A stretch of DNA of 64,000 nt from Axinella damicornis. Taxonomy: Eukaryota > Porifera > Demospongiae > Axinellida > Axinellidae. Of this stretch, positions 1-10,722 are shown piece after piece. The notes under the pieces were generated by a model. The model was given only the letters and a program-made list of their open reading frames with translations, ran no database searches and was not told where the DNA came from. The position numbers and the translations under genes are program-made. The stretch spans positions 1,289,736 to 1,353,735 of the forward strand of contig OZ007514.1 of the NCBI GenBank assembly GCA_963931865.1, written 5' to 3'. Each line of letters opens with the position of its first letter. Position 1 is the first letter of the stretch.

Positions 1-5
1 CTTGT

Positions 6-320
6 TAGTCTCGGTACCAGAATATTCGCGCACGGCGGAATAGTCTGGAAGACTGCCCATATAATTATGAGTGGTTCTGACACCCAAACCATAGCGCTTC
101 CATATACGGCATGTTAATTCTAAGGCATTAAGTAAACTACACGCAAGCAGTGCGCAAGCAGTATACTTAACGCCTTGGAATAAACGTGCCATATATATGG
201 AGCAGCTGTGGTTCGCACCTACTTATCGCTCACGCATATGGTGTGAGTGTTAGAACCCCTCGTATATGGGCAGTCTTCCAGACTATTCCACCGTGTGCGA
301 ATAGTCTGGTACCGAGACTA
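6..320. mobile_element. Long foldback element, TAGTCTCG-end family
   Basis: The ends are inverted: TAGTCTCGGTACCAG on the left and CTGGTACCGAGACTA on the right, with about 80 bp of imperfect inverted stem on each side. The bases after the right end are AGAACTTGT and the window starts with CTTGT. This fits a 9-bp target duplication cut off by the window edge. It is the longest clear hairpin member of a family seen repeatedly in this window. No coding capacity is visible. Confidence 0.75.
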
Positions 321-629
321 AGAACTTGTTACAGTGCTGTCAACTTCACCAGCGCGGTGAGTTTCGGCATGTGAGCGTCAATGAGCGACAGCGATCACAC
401 CTGTGTGGTCAGAATCTCTGTGGGGCCTTCGTGAGAGCTGTACTGGCAACGAACTTCGAAGAGAGCAATCGAGCAATGGCGGCCGACGGCACTACAAAAG
501 TGCTTGTATCTCCACCACCAAGATGAGTTTCAGCACCAAAATTGTACGGTGAGGACAGTGCATGATAGCGATCACGACAGTGTAGTCAGAATCTTTGCAG
601 GCCATTCCTAAGTAGTCAAACGTTATTTA
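321..629. repeat. Dispersed modular repeat R1, copy 1
   Basis: It contains the recurring motifs GTGAGTTTCGGCA, CGATCACACCTGTGTGGTCA and GCCATTCCTAAGTAGTCAAA that recur near 5.1, 28, 32.4, 34 and 36 kb. The copy continues after the MITE at 630-1308, ending near 1345 with CCCTACCAGAAGTGTAAC. The short open frames here are not conserved between copies, so no gene is called. Confidence 0.65.
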
Positions 630-1308
630 CCGTAGTCTCTCGAAAATACGCCCACCCCCCTTTTTCGCGACAAGTTGTTGCAAAGGGTCATTTATTACTC
701 GAAAGTACGCCCACCCTATTAGATCGAACAGGAAAGCACTTGAATAGCTCCGGAAGAAGTACCGTCAAAGAGGTGGGACTAAGAAATGAAGGCTGGCAAT
801 CGCGGTACTAATTACAATGAATTTCATTATGTTGTATCACATTGCATGATCAGCTGTGCATGAGTGCATGACATGAGACTAGACTGTGCACGCGCTGTGC
901 ATTGCATGTTTGTGTCATCGCGTGTGCAATCGCCTAGCGTAGCAGCACTAGCAGACTACGGATTTTTCGGAAGCAGCAAGTCCCGAAGATGGTCTGCGCG
1001 CTCCTCATCATTCAAGCACTCTTGCTGTGTCTTGTTTCCTGTTCCTGCAGCTACTCACACGAAGAGATTGTTCCTGCTCACTAAGAAACTCCGGAAGTAG
1101 TAGCTGTAGTAAAGCCTTGATAGAATGACTTGCAGTATGGCTCTCGTATATATGTACTTGGGTGGGCCTACTTTCAAGTAGGGTGGACCTACTTTCGAGT
1201 CAAGGGTGGGCCTACTTTCGGGAGAGGGGTCCTCGAAAATACGCCCACCCCCCTCTTTGAGCAGATTCTAAATTCATCGCCCATGGGCGTATTTTCGAGA
1301 GACTACGG
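630..1308. mobile_element. TA-flanked MITE inserted in repeat R1
   Basis: Terminal inverted repeats begin CCGTAGTCTCTCGAAAATAC and end in the complement GTATTTTCGAGAGACTACGG. Both sides are flanked by TA. Internal subrepeats of GGGTGGGCCTACTTTC are visible. The related R1 copy near 5195 lacks the insert, which supports insertion. TA duplication suggests a Tc1/mariner-type mobiliser; no transposase is present. Confidence 0.7.
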
Positions 1309-1344
1309 TACATTAGATTACTTACGAGGCACAATTTTTCCCCT

Positions 1345-1745
1345 ACCAGAAGTGTAACTTTCTTTAGACAGGCTAGTTCAAATTTGGCTGACTCCCTCAC
1401 GACGGTGTTTGCACAAACAGCAGCATTTTACACTGAGCAGTACACAACCCCATCATTTTTTGACAACTTCGAAGTCTCAGGAGGCGTTTGAAACCGCCCA
1501 CTCAATAACTATGGCTTCATCTGCGATGCCATTTTCTTCATTTGTGCACAAGCGTAGAGAGCAGCTTTGAACTTTGAACTCAAAATTGCTACTGTGTGCG
1601 GAGTGAACAAGGTAGGGGTGATGGCATAAGTATACAACCCCCTACATACCGTATAGCGGGTTATTTTCGTGGGGTGCCAATTTTCGTTATTTTCGTGACT
1701 CCTCGACAAGTCACGAAATTTTCCACCCACGAAATTTTCAACCCA
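1345..1745. repeat. Degenerate copy of the 14.05/20.4 kb arm repeat
   Basis: Blocks such as CAGCAGCATTTTACACTGAG and CACTCAATAACTATGGCTTC match the arm repeat near 14360-14500. AAGTATACAACCCCCTACAT resembles the hairpin element near 15100 and 19700. The similarity is patchy and there is no credible reading frame. Confidence 0.5.
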
Positions 1746-1756
1746 TAATCACGCTA

Positions 1757-2592
1757 GTTTGGTTCCCAGACCCTTCTTGGCGGGACGGGCGGAGGGGAGG
1801 GAGAGGGAAGGGTCTGGTGAATAACATTATCCTAGCGCGGATCTGCGGAATTTCATTAAACGTAATAATTGGCAATGCGTGAAACCATGGATACTTTAAG
1901 TATTCGTCGCTCGTAAATGCTAACAGCACTGTTACGTGTAAGTCAGTCTGCAAGGTCTGTTACCAGTCTTTCGATGCCAGCAGGGTGATCGGGGAAGTCT
2001 GCACGGCACTGCAACAGTCGCGAGTGATCATGGAGTGATTGAACATTTTCGTGCAGGTGTTCATGTGAAGTGCGCGCGGCAGTACCTTGCTGAGCCAGCG
2101 TTTGTGTGTGTTGCTTCAATACGGTCGAGAAGTAGCTACACGGAGACCAAACAGACAGTAACTGCAACGCTAGAAACAGCCTTCACAGTCAGAATCACGA
2201 CGTACTGCCGTAAGTTCATAAGCCACTTGACCCGAGTTGGAAGCCCCCGAGTTGGAAGCGACACGAATAGAGTCAACATCCATGCCGCTGACAAACTGAT
2301 GATCAAGTACAACTTGTACCTGCTCTGCCTGTCTGCCACAGCGCGCTGAATAGCTGCATCAAACAAATCACTGGTGTAGCTAGCTATCTAACTGCCGCCA
2401 TATTGCTAATAATTTTATTCACGATTCACACCTACTCGAGATTCGTGTTTTTCCCCTCATCAACGCTGACAGCAGGAATGCTGCCGTGGATCCGACCTAG
2501 GGCAAGGTTATTCACCAGACCTTCCGTCTCCCTCCCGCCCGCCCGCCCCGCCCTCCCCGGAAACGAAACGCAGAAGAGTCTGGGAACCAAAC
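1757..2592. mobile_element. Non-autonomous element with GGTTCCCAGACC terminal inverted repeats
   Basis: The left end GTTTGGTTCCCAGACCC and right end GAGTCTGGGAACCAAAC are inverted, and the similarity extends about 85 bp inward through a G/C-rich tract. Both ends abut TA. The ends resemble the TAGTCTCG(T)TCCCAG foldback family but the interior is longer. No transposase or confident ORF was found, and no clear 9-bp duplication. Confidence 0.55.
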
Positions 2593-2623
2593 TATAAATA
2601 ACTAGCAGAATGTATAACATTGT

Positions 2624-3181
2624 GGGGCGAGCCTGAGCGAGTGCATGCATATATATGCAGCATGCATTTCGAATGTAACTCAACCTCAGGCTATCGGAAT
2701 TGCAGCACAAGAACTGTATGGACGGTACACGATGAGAACTCTCGCTCAGTCTTCTTCCGCTATGCAGTAGCTCCCATGACTGTAGCTATTGAAGAGCAGG
2801 TCTACGAGTCAGTGACTTCAACACAGCTGCGAGTAGCAAACGGTGAACTTGTAGCTAGCTAGATCAGTCAGAAGTCGCACTTTCGCAGTCAGGCTTTAAG
2901 CTATGTTGCCGTGCGGTAGCGCGCATCGCTGTATCCATTGAAGAGGTAGACTCGTGAGTGGTATCCGTCCCTGTTGTAGCCATCCAAGGAGTACACGGTT
3001 CACGGATTCGTGCCTCAGGCTCACAGCTCTCAGATCAACTAACACTTTATGAGCTTCGATGACGGTATACGTTTCGCTTAAATGCAGTAGATTGCATTTA
3101 CGGTACGACGTACGCAGATACATACATACAGACGCGGCTCACGTTCTACACGTCTATGTGGGGCTCGCTCAGGCTCGCCCC
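2624..3181. repeat. Dispersed repeat bounded by inverted GGGGCGAGCCTGAGCGAG
   Basis: The left motif GGGGCGAGCCTGAGCGAG and right motif CTCGCTCAGGCTCGCCCC are perfect complements. Related edges occur near 6281, 7050, 18135, 35212 and 36765. The interior shows only short, non-conserved frames. Confidence 0.5.
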
Positions 3182-3249
3182 AATCACGCTGTGCAACATG
3201 TAGCTAGGTGGCGTCGTTTAAGTACACTGTACGGCTCTTCGTAGCTGTA

Positions 3250-4532
3250 GGGTAAACTCACCATATATTAGACACTTAAGAAACAAAGTTCTCTCAAAAA
3301 TTTGATTAACACCCATAAATCTTCCTGTTTACTCCAAGACATGTCTAAGGATAGGAGAGTGCCTGAAAATTGTAAACATTAATTTTGATCCAATTGTTGG
3401 GCAACAGTACCTTAACTTTGGACACCACTTTGTGTACCAGATAATGGACACTTTTACCATTTGATGGACATGATTTTTAACAAAATCAGCAAGCTATAAA
3501 AAATTCCCATATTTGGTAAGTAAGTTACTTGTAAGAAGAGCAACTAAGAAAAATATTAATTTCTTTGTTCGCTGTTTTCGCTCGCCAAATCAAATGTATA
3601 TCGCTAGATCAAACACCCAATCGTTACACAATGTGAATAGCATGGATCTCCACAATTATACACAATCGTTGCATACCCAGTCGGCATTTTGGAGGTTGCA
3701 AAGATGATATTATAGCAGATCATTAGGTGAAAGTTTGACAAAAAAACAATGCTCTGTTAGGGAATTACAGTTTTGAAAATGGGCAACTAAACATGGCCTA
3801 GCGGTTAAAGCATCCGACTGCTAATCTGAAGGTTGCAGGTTCGAATCCCACCATTGCCATAGGAGAGATTTTCTTTCTCTCCTAGGAGTTGACTCAGCTC
3901 TACCCTTAAAAATGAGTAGGTGTGTTCTTGAAGGTGTTTTCACCAGATACAGTTCACACCGCATCCTTCGGAGGGGATGTAAAGCCGTTGGTCCCGGGGT
4001 ACTGGTTAATATTAGCATTCATGCTATTCCGGTTACCTCGTTAGCCACTCTACATGGTGGTTTCTCATAAAATTAAAATAAAAATAAATAAAAAATATAA
4101 AAATAAAATAAAAAATAACAGCTATAGTGCTGTCCAAGAATAGGCAAATAGGTACCATTAGGTAATGGTGAGTTTAGACGAGTAAAGTCGTACCAATTTC
4201 TACCAAATTATTCCTGCAAACTCAAAAGAAGTTGTACTGATGATATCTGAATAATGGCACTTGTAGCTATTTTACTACTGCCCTGAGAAATTCCTAAATC
4301 CTAACAACTTCTTAAGTCCCCTTTTAGAAAACAGCAAAATTATACACCAGTTACACATCGCAGATTTGGACAGAGCCAAATTACATCAGAAAGTTTCACT
4401 TTTCTCGGTCCACACAGTACGTGGACTGGGCATTAATTAGAAATTTTTGCGGAATTTATCGTGCAAAATTAACGTACACGCGTAGCATTTTAGCGGATGT
4501 GTCGAAGCGTCCAATATATGGCGAGTTTACCC
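3250..4532. mobile_element. TA-flanked DNA element with ~28 bp terminal inverted repeats
   Basis: The left end GGGTAAACTCACCATATATT and right end AATATATGGCGAGTTTACCC are inverted, with two mismatches over about 28 bp, and are flanked by TA. The AT-rich interior has no transposase frame and carries a nested SINE. A non-autonomous Tc1/mariner-like element is most likely. Confidence 0.65.
3793..4125 (+). mobile_element. tRNA-derived SINE
   Basis: The head reads like a tRNA: A-box-like TGGCCTAGCGGTTAAAGC, an anticodon-loop-like CTGCTAATC, and a B box GGTTCGAATCC. An unrelated body follows containing GATGTAAAGCCGTTGGTCCC, then an AAAATAAAT-rich tail. Internal Pol III promoter boxes, a body and an A-rich tail define a SINE rather than a functional tRNA. 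It lies inside the TA-flanked element. Confidence 0.75.
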
Positions 4533-5260
4533 TACCTGCGTGACTGCATCCCATTGACAGTGTCCTCGATTGACAGGATCCTCTATCACCAGCTGTCCCT
4601 CGCGTTGTGATCGAGATGACTGGACCCTGGCGACGAAAAACGAGGCCAGTAGCTAGCTAACTCACAGCGATCAATACGGTTGCCATTCTCGCGTTAGCAT
4701 GGTAGTTCTTCTCCAACACCGGGCCTCCCACACGTCTTTTACTGACGAAGTAGCATCGCACTCACGCTGTACAGTGAAGTGCTTTGTCGTTGAAACTGTA
4801 CTTCGGCCATCAAGCCACGTGTACTAATTTTCATATTACGTCATCCGCGCCGATAGCGCGAACGCGGGTGCCAGAACCACGAAAATTAATTCTGACGACT
4901 GTATCCAGCATTTCACGAAAATTTCCACCCATGAAAATAACCCGCTGTACGGTATCTTTCTCATTATACATGTATTATGTGGAAAGATATGTAAGATGGG
5001 GTTGTATACTGAAATGTTTTATGCAGCTGCATGTTCTCGCAGCGAAAGTCAATGAGAGCGCTGGAGCAATTGCAGCCAATGGGAAGACAAAACCGCTCAT
5101 AACTCTACCAACAAGGTGAGGTTTGGCACCAAAATTATAGCAATCATGATGGTGTAGTCAGAATCATTGTAGGCCACTTGGAAGTAGTCAAATGTTACTT
5201 AGTTTACATCATGTGGCACCATTTTCTCCCTACCAGTAGTGTAACAAACTGGCTCTTTAC
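4533..5260. repeat. Repeat debris including R1 copy 2
   Basis: ACGAAAATTTCCACCCATGA mirrors 1700-1735. The 5040-5240 part matches R1 (AAGGTGAGGTTTGGCACC, GATGGTGTAGTCAGAATC, CCCTACCAGTAGTGTAAC). The open frame at 4784-5119 crosses these repeat junctions and is not a gene. Confidence 0.5.
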
Positions 5261-5361
5261 AGATGATGAGGGCAACAGTAGGTTGGGGTCCTAGGTCCAT
5301 AGTATTTTAGTGATGCACGAATAAGTAAACTTTTGACGAAATCTCAAGAAGTGGCACTTAC

Positions 5362-5814
5362 TATTGATGTCGTTAGGGGGGTTGGCACTTGTGGGGGCTC
5401 ACTGGCACCACTGTCAACTTTAACTTCATCCCCCGTATCCGGGTTGATGATACGAATTGCATTTCTGCCTCTCAGTTTACGAGTGTACGACTGCTGTACG
5501 GGGAGAGGCTGCATCTGCATAGTAGGCTGCTGTAACTGGAGGTTTATCTGCTGAGGGGGGGCACCTCCGTACACATGGGCCTGTTGCCGCATCTGACCGT
5601 AGGTTTGCATCTGTTGGAACAACAGCTGTTGCTGCAGGTTAGGGGGCAGGACACCTGCTGGCAGGTGGGGGTACATCGGAGGTCTGACCCCCACGTGTCC
5701 AGTGGCTGGGACGGGTTGCTGGTACATGACTTGGGGGGGCGGAGTGGGGGTCGGGATGAGCACCTGTCGGCCACTTGGTTGTCCTGCGATGCCTTGGTGG
5801 GGCTGTGGAGGAGG
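5362..5814 (-). CDS. Exon of a Q/P-rich protein with an eIF4G-like IRI-x-NPDTG motif
   Basis: This 151-codon exon is bounded by an acceptor after a CA-repeat tract (CACACAG) and the donor ATA|GTAAGT. It encodes a glutamine/proline-rich stretch (PQVMYQQPVPATGHVGV, then PPNLQQQLLFQQM), followed by RGRNAIRIINPDTGDEV. The last motif resembles the basic R-x-IRI-x-DP segment between the PABP-binding and MIF4G regions of eIF4G. No MIF4G domain lies downstream in the window, which ends 5.3 kb further on in this direction. Alternatives are another low-complexity RNA-binding protein. The exon looks real; the family assignment is tentative. Confidence 0.45.
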
Positions 5815-6523
5815 CTGTGTGTGTGTGTGTGTGAGGTGTGTGTGTGCATGCATTTTTGAATTGAAGATATATAATGACCTCAAATACTACAACAGAGAAC
5901 CAGTCCCATTTTCCTGCGTGTTTACTTGCTACGTATCTGCGTTCAAGCATCATTGACGTTCACAACTTTCCAGACACACTTAATGATTTAATGATGGCCA
6001 GTGTCCTTCCATGTCTGTGGTGTTCTCAGTAAATATCGAATTTTGTTTGGCCTGAAGGATGGTGGTATAGGTAAATGGTATGCTCCCAATCACTGTCTGC
6101 TGGACAGTAGCACTGTCTTGGAGAATGACAATGAGGAAAGTTTGTTGATCAATCTGAAGATGAAGAGGAGCTTGAAGACAAGTGGATGAAGACGGATGGC
6201 TTATGTTTCAGCTAGACCTATATAACTGTGAGGAAATTCTTAACACAGTAGTCTACGGATGTGACACCCTGTGATGTAATTGGGGCAAGCCTGAGCGAGC
6301 CCCACATAGTCGTGTTTTCAGGATGTCCAGGCTGGTCGGTGTCTGTTTGTCTGTTCAGTGCTGTCAGTTTAGCGTATGACCGTACGTATATCCAAGTGGA
6401 AAATTGTAATGTTGAGCCCCACGTGCGTACTGGTCACCAAGCATAATGCATGACAGACAACTACGTACTACAAAACTCTAGATCACCGTGAACGAATGGG
6501 CTCAGCTACGTATACCACGAACT
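5815..6523. other. Intronic/intergenic sequence without recognised gene
   Basis: A small non-conserved frame lies at 6001-6189. A repeat edge TTGGGGCAAGCCTGAGCGAG sits near 6280 and belongs to the GGGGCGAGCC family. Nothing else is supportable. Confidence 0.4.
5817..5850. repeat. (TG)n microsatellite at an intron end
   Basis: An alternating TG run forms the intron side of the acceptor for the minus-strand exon at 5362-5814. Similar tracts sit beside the acceptors at 7837 (7861-7934) and 8887 (8891-8908). CA-rich intron ends are therefore a shared feature of this gene. Confidence 0.8.
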
Positions 6524-6612
6524 TATCCTCGTTCCCAGTCCCACGCCCAGCTTTTCGTCGCCTGTAGTACGGAAGCGACATAAAGCTGGGCGTGGGACTG
6601 GGATTTAGACTA
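6524..6612. mobile_element. Foldback element, 9-bp target duplication
   Basis: The element starts TATCCTCGTTCCCAG and ends CTGGGATTTAGACTA, with an inverted stem CCCACGCCCAGCTTT. It is flanked on both sides by CCACGAACT. Same end class as the other TAG(T/C)CTCG foldbacks. Confidence 0.75.
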
Positions 6613-7666
6613 CCACGAACTTGAAACTGCAGACCACCAATGATGAACGACAGTTGGCTACGAACTTGAAACTACAGACCGTCATCGATCAAGCAGAGTC
6701 CCAAGGTGTACACCTACCGGTAGTCTACATCGCAAACTTTACGCCCAGGCCTCCCAGCCTAGCGCAAATCCGAATTATACAAAGTGATAGTGCAAATCAC
6801 AGCCTAACTGCAGAGACTACTAAAGGGTCTTTCATGGTCTTTCAGCCAACTAATTTTCACGGCTAATGCGTACAACGACATTGCTAGCGGAAACAGAAAC
6901 ACTGAATGGTTCAGCCAGCAATAGCCCCTCTTCGGTCACACACTCGCTTCCAACAACGCTGGTAACAACAGAATCAAAAGTTTGACCATTTTCATATACT
7001 GCCCAGCTTTCGCTACCATATTGACATGCAGTACGTCACATTATCAGGTGAGCCCCACAATGCCTTGCATTCTCCTAGTAATTACGCAGTGCGCGCATGT
7101 GCAAAGTGGGGTTAAGCAGTCGGTTTTGTCCGTCTGTCTGTCTGTCCGTCTGTCTGTCTGTCTGTCCAGTGAGATCTCACAACATACACCCCCCAAAAGC
7201 TATGTAAAGGATTTAAACAAGAACTAATAACAAAAACTGCTCTGTGTGTATCTGACGGAAGTCAAGGGACTTTGTTTTGCTGTTATTTCGGCTATTTCCA
7301 ATTGATCACTGAGTCCTTGGATACGGGCATACACAAACACAGCATATGTTATAGCACGTGCATGTTTGCAAGAGATCATTATACTCATGTGCAGATAGTA
7401 GTCTATGCATGTGACACTCTGTGATGTAATAATCATACGTAGCAGCGCAATCAAAACGTGATTAGCTGTGATATCAGACTGAGGAAATTAGGGCATGACC
7501 GACTAGGAATTTCCCATGTTGACTAATCGGCTTATAGTTTGCATGGTTACTAGGAACGACAATGTCACTACCTGTACACAGTACAAATCTTGACATCACT
7601 GACATCACTAGCGTCTCTAAATGCTGTGGAGTAAGGATGGCCCTGTCTTATAGCTAATGAAGTCAC
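6613..7666. other. Repeat-rich stretch with (TCTG)n microsatellite
   Basis: 7129-7168 is a TCTG/TCCG microsatellite. 7050-7085 carries the repeat edge GAGCCCCACAATGCCTTGCA shared with 18135. GATGTGACACCCTGTGATGT near 6259 recurs as a near copy near 7405. No gene is recognised. Confidence 0.45.
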
Positions 7667-7837
7667 TTATCTTTCTGGGCTATGGTACTGGTAGGATGGC
7701 TCACCAGTGGAATCTGTTGCAGAGGAGCTTTGACACCCCCAGGGGGCAGGGGCATCGAGAGGAGGCTCTGGGGGTGAGTGTTCTGTAGGGTGGGCACAGC
7801 AGTGTGGTGGGTGGGACCGCTGCGATACCCTCCACGC
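7667..7837 (-). CDS. Second GPTHHT-type exon of the eIF4G-like gene
   Basis: The acceptor TATAG precedes GCGTGGAGGG and the frame encodes RGGYRSGPTHH followed by a P/L-rich stretch. The start phase (one leftover base) matches the donor phase of the exon at 8531-8887, whose own start HGRYHGGPTHHT is clearly paralogous. The donor is weak (AA|GTGACT) and its phase does not fit the 5814 acceptor directly, so an unseen small exon or a different donor is likely. Functional assignment follows the neighbouring exon and is uncertain. Confidence 0.35.
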   Translation of the reverse strand, partial: AWRVSQRSHPPHCCAHPTEHSPPEPPLDAPAPWGCQSSSATDSTGEPSYQYHSPER

Positions 7838-8530
7838 CTATACGTATAATATGTGAGTGTGTGCATGTGGAGAATGTGTGTGTGTATGCATACATGTGGT
7901 GTGTGTGTGGGTACGTGTGTGTGTGTGTGTGTGTAAACTGTTGTCTCATAGCAGCCTCAGTGAGTACAGATTATACTATGCAGTAAATGTACAGGAGGGT
8001 AGCTGAAACAACATTGCCAAGAAATATGGTAAGAAGGCATGCCATATCTGATTACACACATCATATATATACACATGACTGATCAAACTTAAAATTCATT
8101 GGCTACACAGTATTCACTACCATACCTTCCCACAGTGAGCGATGTTACCATAGTAACATGTTTAGATTACCGGTATGTTCACCAATACCCATATAATTAT
8201 GTAGCTTACTCCACAACAAGACTGTGTGCCCACAATACGCAATTTAACGCAAAGCTTCAGATATGACGGCTCAGTTAGCAGGAGTGTCTGGCTAGTACTG
8301 TTGGGTTGGACTCAACCAGTAGAATGAATGTAAGGCTAGTTTCCTGTCAAGCTAATAAAACATATGAATGATCATCGTGACATCACATCCTCATTACACA
8401 GGTGTGGCAGGGGCTTACCCTGTCATGTCACTGTTGTATCCACAGCAAGTAACTCCAATCTAGGATATGGGGCTTACCTTGGCACATGGCAACACACACT
8501 AAATAACCTGTGATAATAAGGGGGGCTTAC

Positions 8531-8887
8531 CCTGACATGGAATCTCCGCCTCGCCCACGGCCCTTGCTATGTCTGGGGGGTAGATTTGCGTGATACGTAC
8601 TGTTGTTCATAACGGTAGAAGTGGTTATGGGTGCTCTAGGCAGTCCCAAATTTGCTTTAACTTCTGACTGTGGCAGTTGCTTCTCTTCTTGTGAAATAAC
8701 AACACCAGTTCCATCCGTTCTTCCAGGACCACCACCCACCGGAGTGCTCATGTGTTCGGGTGCGGGTGTGAGTGTGGGCGTAGCAGTGGGTACGGGTGCA
8801 GTAAGGGTGACTTCTGTTGGAGGCTTCAAACTCACCTTCTCAGGTGCAGTAGTGTGGTGTGTGGGACCACCATGATACCTTCCATGT
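8531..8887 (-). CDS. Exon of the eIF4G-like low-complexity gene
   Basis: The exon is 357 nt with phase 2 at both sides, acceptor CACACAG and donor TCAGG|GTAAGC. It encodes HGRYHGGPTHHTTAPEK, a threonine/proline-rich stretch (TAPVPTATPTLTPAPE), and an RG-rich end (SKGRGRGGDSMSG) typical of RNA-binding linkers. The open frame begins upstream of the first in-frame ATG, so this is an internal exon. No enzymatic domain is visible. Confidence 0.4.
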
Positions 8888-9552
8888 CTGTGTATGTGTG
8901 TGTGTGTGAGTAATGCTGGCAGCTGAACTGGCTGGCTAGATTCAGCAATTCTTGGCTCTTGATCACTGGAGCACCAACAGCAACTACAGATTGAATGTTT
9001 ACAGAGGAGGTTGGAAGCTAGTACTTAGTGGGATGCGCAGGGTAATTATGGCGATACAGGAATGATGTAATCATAAGACTGCCATAATGTGAACCAAAAA
9101 CAGCCTTCGTTTGCATGGAACAAAACTGGTTCAGTGGATACTACCAGCAGAATTCTAGACAGTGCAGAGAATTTCCATGAAGACCTACAGATGTTCATCT
9201 AGAACTCACCTGGGAGCATCCACTGAGCAACTTTTGTTCTATACAAACGAAGTCTGTTTGGGTCACATAGCGCTAATTGCTACTTTGCGTGCCCCACTAA
9301 TTAACCTCCTCTAGATTCTTTACTACCTGTAAAGCTTCACCTAGCTAGCTGTACGGCTTCCATATGTTTTTTTTTTTTGCAGCACGGCATGAATGTCTGG
9401 GTAAGTCTAGAGCAAAGGCCTCCTTCCCTGAGCACTAAACTGGGAGCACACTGCATGGCCTGCACAATACTACCTATGCTGTAAGCAATCCACCCAGGGT
9501 TGGCTGGGTTAGGTTCATGAGACTAACCACAATCATCAGTGGTATAGCTACA

Positions 9553-9639
9553 TAGCCTCGTCCACAGACCTCTGCCCAGATTTTATCTCGCAGCCGTGGA
9601 GCGAGATAAAATCTGGGCGGAGGCCTGGGAACGGGGCTA
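9553..9639. mobile_element. Foldback element, imperfect 9-bp target duplication
   Basis: Ends TAGCCTCGTCCACAG and GGGAACGGGGCTA. The stem is CTGCCCAGATTTTATCTCG with its complement. Flanks ATAGCTACA and ACAGCTATA match at 7 of 9 positions. Confidence 0.65.
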
Positions 9640-9655
9640 ACAGCTATACCTGGGC

Positions 9656-9711
9656 TAGTCTCGTTCCCAGGCGCTACCGAGTGCGCCCAGGAATGAGGCT
9701 ATACCCGGGCT
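9656..9711. mobile_element. Short foldback element, 9-bp target duplication
   Basis: Ends TAGTCTCGTTCCCAGG and CCCAGGAATGAGGCTA. The flanks TACCTGGGC and TACCCGGGC match at 8 of 9 positions. Confidence 0.65.
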
Positions 9712-9813
9712 TGCCTCAGCACGGGCCGGGCAACATACCTCGGGGCCTGGGCTGAGTTAGGTACAATTGCATGAGCACGTTATATAGTTGCTGTCAGTAT
9801 TCAGGGTTGAGAT

Positions 9814-9870
9814 TAGTCTCGCGGGCCAGCCTCTCGCCACACCCGTGAGAGAGTCTGGCTCGCGAGACAA
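9814..9870. mobile_element. Short foldback element, perfect 9-bp target duplication
   Basis: Ends TAGTCTCGCGGGCCAG and CTGGCTCGCGAGACAA. Perfect flanking duplication GGTTGAGAT on both sides. Confidence 0.75.
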
Positions 9871-10244
9871 GGTTGAGATCCAGTACACGGCATGGTTTAT
9901 AAATTTCAAGTGAATACGTCATTGCAATTTGTCAGTAGGCTCGGAAACAACCTGAGAGTCAAATTCAATGTAGATGTTGATCCAGCAGAAGTACATACTT
10001 TAGGCATAGGTACCGGAACGTGCACACATCTAGAACTGGCCCTAATTCCCTAACCCATCACCCTACTTCCTGCCGGACCAATAACCACTTCGTAAACTTT
10101 TCTGGGGTGGAGGGGTGTACATGTGCACCAGATCAGACCAAACTGTGCCCAAGGGCAACTTCAGCATCCAGGCTACGCCACTGACAATCAAGTTGATAAT
10201 TATTAAACTTCTGGACATCTCTGACAGACCTGCAAAACACTTAC

Positions 10245-10299
10245 TCTGACTTGAGTCCGCCTTTACTTCGGTCCTTCTTCTTAGATTTGGCATGATCGC
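10245..10299 (-). CDS. Possible upstream lysine-rich exon of the eIF4G-like gene
   Basis: The reading frame HAKSKKKDRSKGGLKSE ends at the donor GA|GTAAGT in phase 2, exactly matching the next exon at 8887. The upstream boundary is uncertain because the DNA transposon (10306-13363) begins 6 bp further on. In another frame an ATG gives MPNLRRRTEVKADSSQ, so this could instead be a first exon. Confidence 0.25.
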
Positions 10300-10342
10300 T
10301 GTATGCTATGGTGTGATATCAGTGTCAAAAACCGATATCCCG

Positions 10343-10640
10343 GATGCAAGCGTTCGAAACTTCATGCAAGCGTTCGTAACTTCATGCAAGCGTTCGTAAC
10401 TTCATGCAAGCGTTCGTAACTTCATGCAAGCGGTTCAAAAATTTCATGCAAGCGGTCCAAAACTTTATGCAAGCAAGCGGTCCAAAACTTTATGCAAGCA
10501 GTCCAAAACTTTATGCAGGCGGTCCAAAACTTCATGCAAGCGGTCTAAAACTTTATGCAAGCGTTCGTAACTTCATGCAAGCGTTCGTAACTTCATGCAA
10601 GCGGTCCAAAACTTTATTCAAGCGGTCAAAAAGAAATACA
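10343..10640 (+). repeat. Left subterminal tandem repeat array of the transposon
   Basis: At least a dozen degenerate ~20-bp units alternate between TTCATGCAAGCGTTCGTAAC and TTTATGCAAGCGGTCCAAAA. The array mirrors 13057-13325. Such arrays are usual binding sites for a transposase (inference). Confidence 0.9.
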
Positions 10641-10722
10641 AGCGGCTTGAAAGCAGTGGTGTCGGACTTCTGTCTCGTTCCCAATCGGATTGGAATTGGA
10701 ATCTAGGCAGTAGGTAACAAGT

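Noticed and set aside
3793..3865. Possible functional tRNA(Ser)
   Set aside because: A/B boxes are present, but a SINE body and A-rich tail follow and the acceptor stem does not pair convincingly.
4784..5119. 111-codon frame in repeat DNA
   Set aside because: Runs across two unrelated repeat modules and is not preserved in other R1 copies.
10343..10640. CRISPR-like array
   Set aside because: Units are contiguous without unique spacers and mirror-image at the other transposon end; the genome is eukaryotic.
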